This document shows positions 53,934-57,531 of a DNA stretch of 57,531 nucleotides, piece after piece. Position numbers and translations under genes: made by a program. Location: the NCBI GenBank assembly GCA_001796285.1, contig MGMD01000023.1, forward strand, positions 1 to 57,531. The letters are read 5' to 3'. Under the pieces are notes generated by a model that did not search any database, had not been told where the DNA came from, and saw only the letters and a list, made by a program, of their open reading frames with translations. Positions within the stretch are counted from its first letter, which is position 1, and the number at the start of each line of letters is the position of its first letter. This DNA is from Chlamydiae bacterium RIFCSPLOWO2_12_FULL_45_20. Its GTDB lineage: Bacteria; Chlamydiota; Chlamydiia; Chlamydiales; SM23-39.

Positions 53934-54758
53934 ATGTCCCAAATCAATCAGTTTCTTCAAGACTTAAATAACCATTCCGATGCAGTAAAAAAATGCACTC
54001 GTCCCCTCAGTCATCTCGGAGTGACCTGTTTTTACTATGTTTCTATTAAGAACAATGGGGATCATTTTTTATTAACTGATTGTCCAAACGTTGATGAATA
54101 TTACTACCAAGAAGAAATCTATTTTAAAGACCCCTACTTAAGGCACCCTGATAATTACCAATCTGGCTTTTTTTTCTTTGATACTCATAAAAAAGAAGAA
54201 TTTGATCAATCGCTCGCTTATCTCTCACGCAACTTTCAAATATGCCCTCTTGTCGGTCTATGTAAAAAACAACAGGATTCAGTTGAATTCTTTGGATTTT
54301 GGGGCGACTCTGATAAATCGCCTAGTTTTGAACATATTTATTTAAACTATTCAAACTTGTTAAAGTCTTTTGCCATTCATTTCAAACAAGAATGTAGTTC
54401 CATTTTACAAGAATCCGTTGCTCCCTATCTTTCTTTGGAAAAACTCATTGGACCAGATCTCTTCAACTCCAAGCCCACCTCAATATCTAAAATCGATTCG
54501 AAATCGCTACAGCATTATTTAATCGAACTCGGTTTCGGTCACGAAGTGGTAAAGGCCGACTCTCTTTCTTTAAGAGAACGACAATGTATAAAGCTCCTTC
54601 TCCAGGGAAAATCCATGAAGGAAACCGCAGTGGTTTTAAACCTTTCGCCCAGAACAATTGAACACTATTTCGAAAACATTAAGAACAAATTCAACTGTCA
54701 ATATAAGCATGAATTATTTGCCATCGCAGAAAAATTAATTGAATTGGAATTGCTATAA
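53934..54758 (+). CDS. LuxR-family transcriptional regulator
   Basis: A ~274-residue regulator with a C-terminal LuxR-type HTH (LSLRERQCIKLLLQGKSMKE..., then LNLSPRTIEHYFENIKNKF). The ~190-residue N-terminal domain rich in aromatic residues resembles an autoinducer-binding-like fold (FYYVSIKNNGDHFLLTDCP). ATG 53934 has AAGG six bases upstream; the frame is open to a TTG at 53874. Its stop overlaps the DUF1543 start (TAATG). A signal-responsive regulator is unusual in chlamydiae and probably controls this cluster. Confidence 0.83.
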   Translation: MSQINQFLQDLNNHSDAVKKCTRPLSHLGVTCFYYVSIKNNGDHFLLTDCPNVDEYYYQEEIYFKDPYLRHPDNYQSGFFFFDTHKKEEFDQSLAYLSRNFQICPLVGLCKKQQDSVEFFGFWGDSDKSPSFEHIYLNYSNLLKSFAIHFKQECSSILQESVAPYLSLEKLIGPDLFNSKPTSISKIDSKSLQHYLIELGFGHEVVKADSLSLRERQCIKLLLQGKSMKETAVVLNLSPRTIEHYFENIKNKFNCQYKHELFAIAEKLIELELL

Positions 54759-55330
54759 TGATTTATTTAGAACAATTTGCATTTAAGTCCCCTAAATTAC
54801 TCATTTTTTATCTCGGTGGTAATACGGAGAAAAGTCATATCGAAATGCATGATGTAGTATTTGTGATTGCAAAGACAGATGTTGAGGCTGCTGGAAAAAT
54901 TAGGCAAGCGTGGTATGGAACGGAAAAATCTCTTCATGTCGATTCTTGGTTTGTAGCTGAGGAAGTAGACGGATTTAATATAAAAATTTCTAAAAATAGG
55001 AAGTCAAGCCAAACTCATCTCTATTTTGTGAATCTAGGATATTATAAAAACGGTATTTTTGGAGAAAATCACTTTATGACATTAGTTGTGGCCGGCTCAA
55101 AAATCGAGGCCATAGAAAAGGCGAATAAGAAATGTTATCAAGACTTGGAAATGCTTCATAGCGATAATGTATATGATTTAGACGACTGCATTCGAATAGA
55201 CGAGGTTGATCATTCTTTTATCGAACTCGAATATAGAGGTTTGCCAAAAAAACCGATCATGCCTATCAATGGCTATCATAAACTGCGTCCCCATCCATCA
55301 AATTTTGAACTGTCGGATAAAAATCTCTAA
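54758..55330 (+). CDS. DUF1543-like protein with two repeated domains
   Basis: A 190-residue protein made of two similar ~75-residue units. The first (about 13-75) reads LLIFYLGGNTEKSHIEMHDVVFVIA and ends with a DSWFVAEEVDG segment. The second (about 87-155) reads LYFVNLGYYKNGIFGENHFMTLVVA and ends with DLDDCIRIDEV. This duplication and the aligned GG..., H.v.fVva patterns match DUF1543 proteins, of unknown function. It is coupled to the LuxR gene. Its last 65 nt overlap, antisense, the end of the FAD oxygenase gene. Confidence 0.75.
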   Translation: MIYLEQFAFKSPKLLIFYLGGNTEKSHIEMHDVVFVIAKTDVEAAGKIRQAWYGTEKSLHVDSWFVAEEVDGFNIKISKNRKSSQTHLYFVNLGYYKNGIFGENHFMTLVVAGSKIEAIEKANKKCYQDLEMLHSDNVYDLDDCIRIDEVDHSFIELEYRGLPKKPIMPINGYHKLRPHPSNFELSDKNL

Positions 55331-56573
55331 GCCCTGCCTCCCCCCATGCCTTTGTATCGCTTAACACCCCCTCAGAATATTTTTGCAAAGCTTCTTTTTT
55401 CGCCATTCCCGAATCAATGTCTAGCAAAAGGATTTTTAATCTTTCAGCATGACATACTGCCCCAATCTGCATGCCTCCCCCAACACTCCAATGACCTATC
55501 CCCACTGCATCCCCAATGAAAATAATATTGTCTCCAGCAGTGGCTGCATCTGAAATCGTTTGTTGCAAAGGAAAAAGAGCAATCGGCATTCCATCTATGG
55601 ATCCAAAAATTTCTAAGTTCTTGATGTTTTCAGTGGACAAATCGAGAGAAGCTGCAGCAAGTCTTCTAAACTCATCGTTGATCTCTTCTTGATTTTTCAA
55701 TTTTGATGGGTCGATATCTGCGACGATCCATGTCTTACCACTCCCCTTTCTTCCCATGACCCCTGTTAGCATGATGAATGGCCCTCTTTCATATCTCCTG
55801 TGTTTAATCATCACTCCTCCGCTATCGATGCCAATCGCTCCGGACATCTGCATTCTGCTCTGCGACATAGGAAGCGATCGTATTCCCAAAAAATTCCGAG
55901 TTTTGCTATTAGCCCCCTCTGCTATAACGATTAAATCAGGCACTCCTATACCTTCAACAGCATAGCTATCGCCTCTCCTTTTTAATTTTATGCCTTCCCA
56001 ATGACATTGCACATTAGGCAAAGATTGTAAATATGCCCTTAGAAGGGTTTCGAAAACTCTTGCTTCCATATTGACAACGGAAGGATAAGCCATCATTTCA
56101 ACTCCGTTTTTGGGTAATTTTGAGGGATTCCCCTGCCTTACGCTATCATGTTTTTTCTCCCGCCGAATTCCATCAAGATTTATGTGGATCGATCCTCTAT
56201 AAAGAGGCCGGGCCACCTTCTCAAGAAAAATCTTTTCCAGTTTCGTATCAATCGATGCTAATTCATCTACCAATGATTGTCTTGCAGCCCATTGGATATT
56301 TCTCGTATATTTATTTCTAATATCATAAGTATCTACGTAATACCCTGATTTGGCCAGAATCGCAGCAGCCACCATTCCGGTAGTTGACTGCCCCGAAACA
56401 ACAGCATGTTTTTCTTTCTTTTTCGATTTGAGTGTTAAATTTGTGCAAAATATTGAGTATATTTTTTCGCATAGGAAATGAATATTTGGGTAATTTCTAT
56501 GATTTTGTAGAAAAAATGGAATAATGATAATGGATGCGATGAAGTAGGTCGCGACCCGTCTTTTTTTTTTCAT
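55266..56573 (-). CDS. FAD-dependent monooxygenase-like protein
   Basis: A ~435-residue flavoprotein. The dinucleotide fold AVVSGQSTTGMVAAAILAKSG (GxGxxG variant with Gln and Thr) is near residue 57, and the second FAD motif IGDAVGIGHWSVGGGMQIGA near residue 353. This matches aromatic hydroxylase/styrene monooxygenase-type enzymes. An N-terminal basic and hydrophobic stretch (MKKKRRVATYFIASIIIIPFF) suggests membrane anchoring. Start is uncertain: ATG 56573, or TTG 56666 by open frame. It converges with the DUF1543 gene, sharing 65 nt. Confidence 0.8.
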   Translation of the reverse strand: MKKKRRVATYFIASIIIIPFFLQNHRNYPNIHFLCEKIYSIFCTNLTLKSKKKEKHAVVSGQSTTGMVAAAILAKSGYYVDTYDIRNKYTRNIQWAARQSLVDELASIDTKLEKIFLEKVARPLYRGSIHINLDGIRREKKHDSVRQGNPSKLPKNGVEMMAYPSVVNMEARVFETLLRAYLQSLPNVQCHWEGIKLKRRGDSYAVEGIGVPDLIVIAEGANSKTRNFLGIRSLPMSQSRMQMSGAIGIDSGGVMIKHRRYERGPFIMLTGVMGRKGSGKTWIVADIDPSKLKNQEEINDEFRRLAAASLDLSTENIKNLEIFGSIDGMPIALFPLQQTISDAATAGDNIIFIGDAVGIGHWSVGGGMQIGAVCHAERLKILLLDIDSGMAKKEALQKYSEGVLSDTKAWGEAGLRDFYPTVQNLMDGDAVYDSH

Positions 56574-56699
56574 TTTATGAATGCAGCAATTTCTATAAGA
56601 ATAAGAACGTGTATTATGGCTAAACACCTTTGTTTTATGTTTGAGAAATCCTATGTTTTTATTCAATTTCTGTGATAGACTTCTCTCTTGCCATCCTAA

Positions 56700-56990
56700 A
56701 TTTTCGGCAAAAAATCAGAACGCCTCGTTGATACCAACTCAGAACAGCTAAAACTCGACGGTTTTGAAAGTACAGAGCCTGCAAAAGCAGAAACAAGACT
56801 CCTCTTTCAGTGGGTGGTAGCTGCCAGCTTAGCTCTTTACCCCTTTTATCAAGCGATGACAGATAAAATTTTGCAGAGGGATCGACTCCATGAAATAGAA
56901 CCGGGGCGGTTTGCAATTTTTAACAACTTCCTCAAATTCTTGGACAGAAATACTACGGATGTAGTACATTCTCAAAACAAGAAAAAATGA
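56700..56990 (+). pseudogene. Gene remnant, possibly transposase-derived
   Basis: A 96-codon open stretch after an in-frame stop, with no start codon. Its first part reads IFGKKSERLVDTNSEQLKLDGF. That recalls the N-terminal region of IS66-type transposases (FGRKSE... QLxLF). The second part, with LLFQWVVAASLALYPFYQ and ending NKKK, is not placed. It ends ten bases before blaI and contains the blaI operator in its last codons. The best reading is a decayed mobile-element fragment, held at low certainty. Confidence 0.4.
56951..56966. promoter_or_regulatory. BlaI/MecI-type operator
   Basis: TACTAC-GGAT-GTAGTA, a perfect dyad matching the TACA/TGTA-core operators bound by BlaI/MecI repressors (TACTACATATGTAGTA type). 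It overlaps a possible promoter (TTGGAC at 56940, TAGTAC at 56962, spacer 16) and lies 34 nt before the blaI start, so it fits autorepression. Confidence 0.75.
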
Positions 56991-56999
56991 GGCTTACAG

Positions 57000-57383
57000 A
57001 TGGGGAAGCTTGGATTTGGTGAGCTAGAGCTATCAATCTTAAAGATCATTCGAGAATTAGGTAGAGCAACTGTTCGTGATATCTACAAAAGCCTTGGCAG
57101 TGAAGGGAGCTACACAACCATCATGACAGTCATGAGTCGAATGACTGATAAAGGTGAATTAATGAGAGAAAAAGAAGGCAAGCAGTACATCTATTGGGTA
57201 GACCCTCAGAACGACTCTCCTTCCAAAAATATTCTCCAACGTATCCAAGATAAAATTTTTGGCGGTAAATCAACAGCAATGGTTAGCTATTTATTGGAAT
57301 CTGACCAGGAAATTTCCGATCAAGATCTAATGGAGATGGAAAAACTGATTCAGAAACGAAGAGCAGAGAAAAAACATGGATAA
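57000..57383 (+). CDS. blaI: BlaI/MecI-family repressor
   Basis: A 127-residue repressor: winged-helix DNA-binding domain in residues 1-80 (ELELSILKIIRELGRATVRD, then YTTIMTVMSRMTDKGEL) and a C-terminal dimerisation helix with the region cleaved or released in response to BlaR1. ATG is preceded by GAGG at eight bases. Its stop overlaps the ATG of a BlaR1-like frame by 8 nt, the standard blaI-blaR1 order. It likely controls this pair and possibly beta-lactam or cell-wall stress genes elsewhere. Confidence 0.9.
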   Translation: MGKLGFGELELSILKIIRELGRATVRDIYKSLGSEGSYTTIMTVMSRMTDKGELMREKEGKQYIYWVDPQNDSPSKNILQRIQDKIFGGKSTAMVSYLLESDQEISDQDLMEMEKLIQKRRAEKKHG

Positions 57384-57489
57384 AGCCTCTTTTTTCATCT
57401 TGAATATTTTTCTAAACAGCTTTCTTGCATTTTTCACCGTGGTTGTCTTGATAGGTAGATGTTCACCTACCTCCTTCGTCGGCAGGTAA
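57376..57489 (+). pseudogene. BlaR1/M56-like protein, truncated at the right end
   Basis: A 37-codon frame starting at ATG 57376 that overlaps the blaI stop. It begins with MDKASFFILNIFLNSFLAFF, the polar-then-hydrophobic first helix expected of an M56 (BlaR1) sensor. From residue ~27 the coding sequence is the 35-nt terminal repeat, and a stop follows at 57487. Only the first helix remains. Either an insertion carrying the repeat destroyed blaR1, or the assembly joined a repeat to the gene end. Confidence 0.65.
57453..57487 (-). repeat. 35-nt terminal repeat, right copy
   Basis: Reverse complement of the sequence at 60-94, identical over all 35 nt. It begins inside the BlaR1-like frame and supplies that frame's stop codon. 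After it the sequence (AAAAAAACGG...) differs from the left copy's flank. Confidence 0.85.
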
Positions 57490-57531
57490 AAAAAACGGCT
57501 AAAAGCCCAGCGCCTCAGAAATAAGAGGGGG

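Noticed and set aside
56659..56916. An 85-codon minus-strand frame between the oxygenase and blaI
   Set aside because: It is opposite a better plus-strand remnant, lacks a ribosome site, and has no motif.
1..57531. CRISPR arrays, rRNA operons, prophage or intact insertion sequences
   Set aside because: No regularly spaced direct repeats, no rRNA-like stretches, no phage structural genes and no complete transposase were found.

Overview
The window reads as a piece of chromosome from an environmental chlamydia (order Chlamydiales/Parachlamydiales, not classical Chlamydia). The evidence is gene order. One block runs rpsA-nusA-infB-rbfA-truB-ribF-ychF, then the type III secretion genes sctU-sctV-copN/sctW-chaperone, then malQ. 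A second runs rpe / efp / accB / accC. A third runs amino-acid transporter / PP-loop ATPase / surE. All three recall, from memory of the family, the order in Chlamydia trachomatis. Extra genes such as cyoE, a sodium:solute symporter, a LuxR-type regulator and large hypothetical families point to an amoeba-associated relative. The species cannot be told from the sequence alone. Both window ends carry the same 35-nt sequence in inverted orientation, so the window may be an assembly contig bounded by a dispersed repeat.

Layout. Positions 1-4.3 kb (mostly minus strand) hold an ABC-2 exporter pair, a membrane protein with an HExxH site, an APC transporter and tRNA-Tyr/tRNA-Thr. Positions 4.3-10.6 kb hold a SEC-C protein, a TtcA-like PP-loop enzyme, a symporter, surE, a hypothetical protein, tRNA-Val/tRNA-Asp, a YitT-like protein and a LOG-family protein. 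Positions 10.6-19 kb (minus) hold rfbA, accC, accB, efp, a HAD phosphatase, yvcK, rpe, an unknown 626-aa protein and a short aspartate kinase. Positions 19.4-27.4 kb are the translation/transcription operon rpsA to ychF, with overlapping genes throughout. Positions 27.4-29.2 kb hold two paralogous unknown genes on the opposite strand. Positions 29.3-35.6 kb hold the type III secretion operon ending in malQ.

From about 35.6 kb the content becomes accessory. It has unknown proteins, a glycosyltransferase-25 with an export signal, two tandem secreted repeat proteins, a MacB/LolCD-like exporter with a secreted partner, a cyclase-family protein, cyoE, small membrane proteins and a run of long palindromic intergenic elements. 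At 49-56.6 kb lies an AT-richer cluster. It contains an MFS pump, two tandem Dcd-like proteins, a dNMP-kinase-like protein, an ABC exporter, a LuxR regulator, a DUF1543 protein and an FAD monooxygenase. At the right end a BlaI repressor with a recognisable operator precedes a BlaR1-like frame that is cut off inside the terminal repeat.

The most interesting signal is the tandem Dcd pair at 50371-51449. Aligned to the E. coli enzyme, the two copies have lost complementary catalytic residues: copy 1 lacks the Ser/Arg motif and keeps the Glu, while copy 2 keeps Ser/Arg and has Gln for Glu. This suggests either an obligate hetero-oligomer with composite sites, or a pair turned to another use together with the coupled kinase and exporter. 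The repeat and palindrome family and the shortened lysC, ribF and truB products are secondary points of interest.
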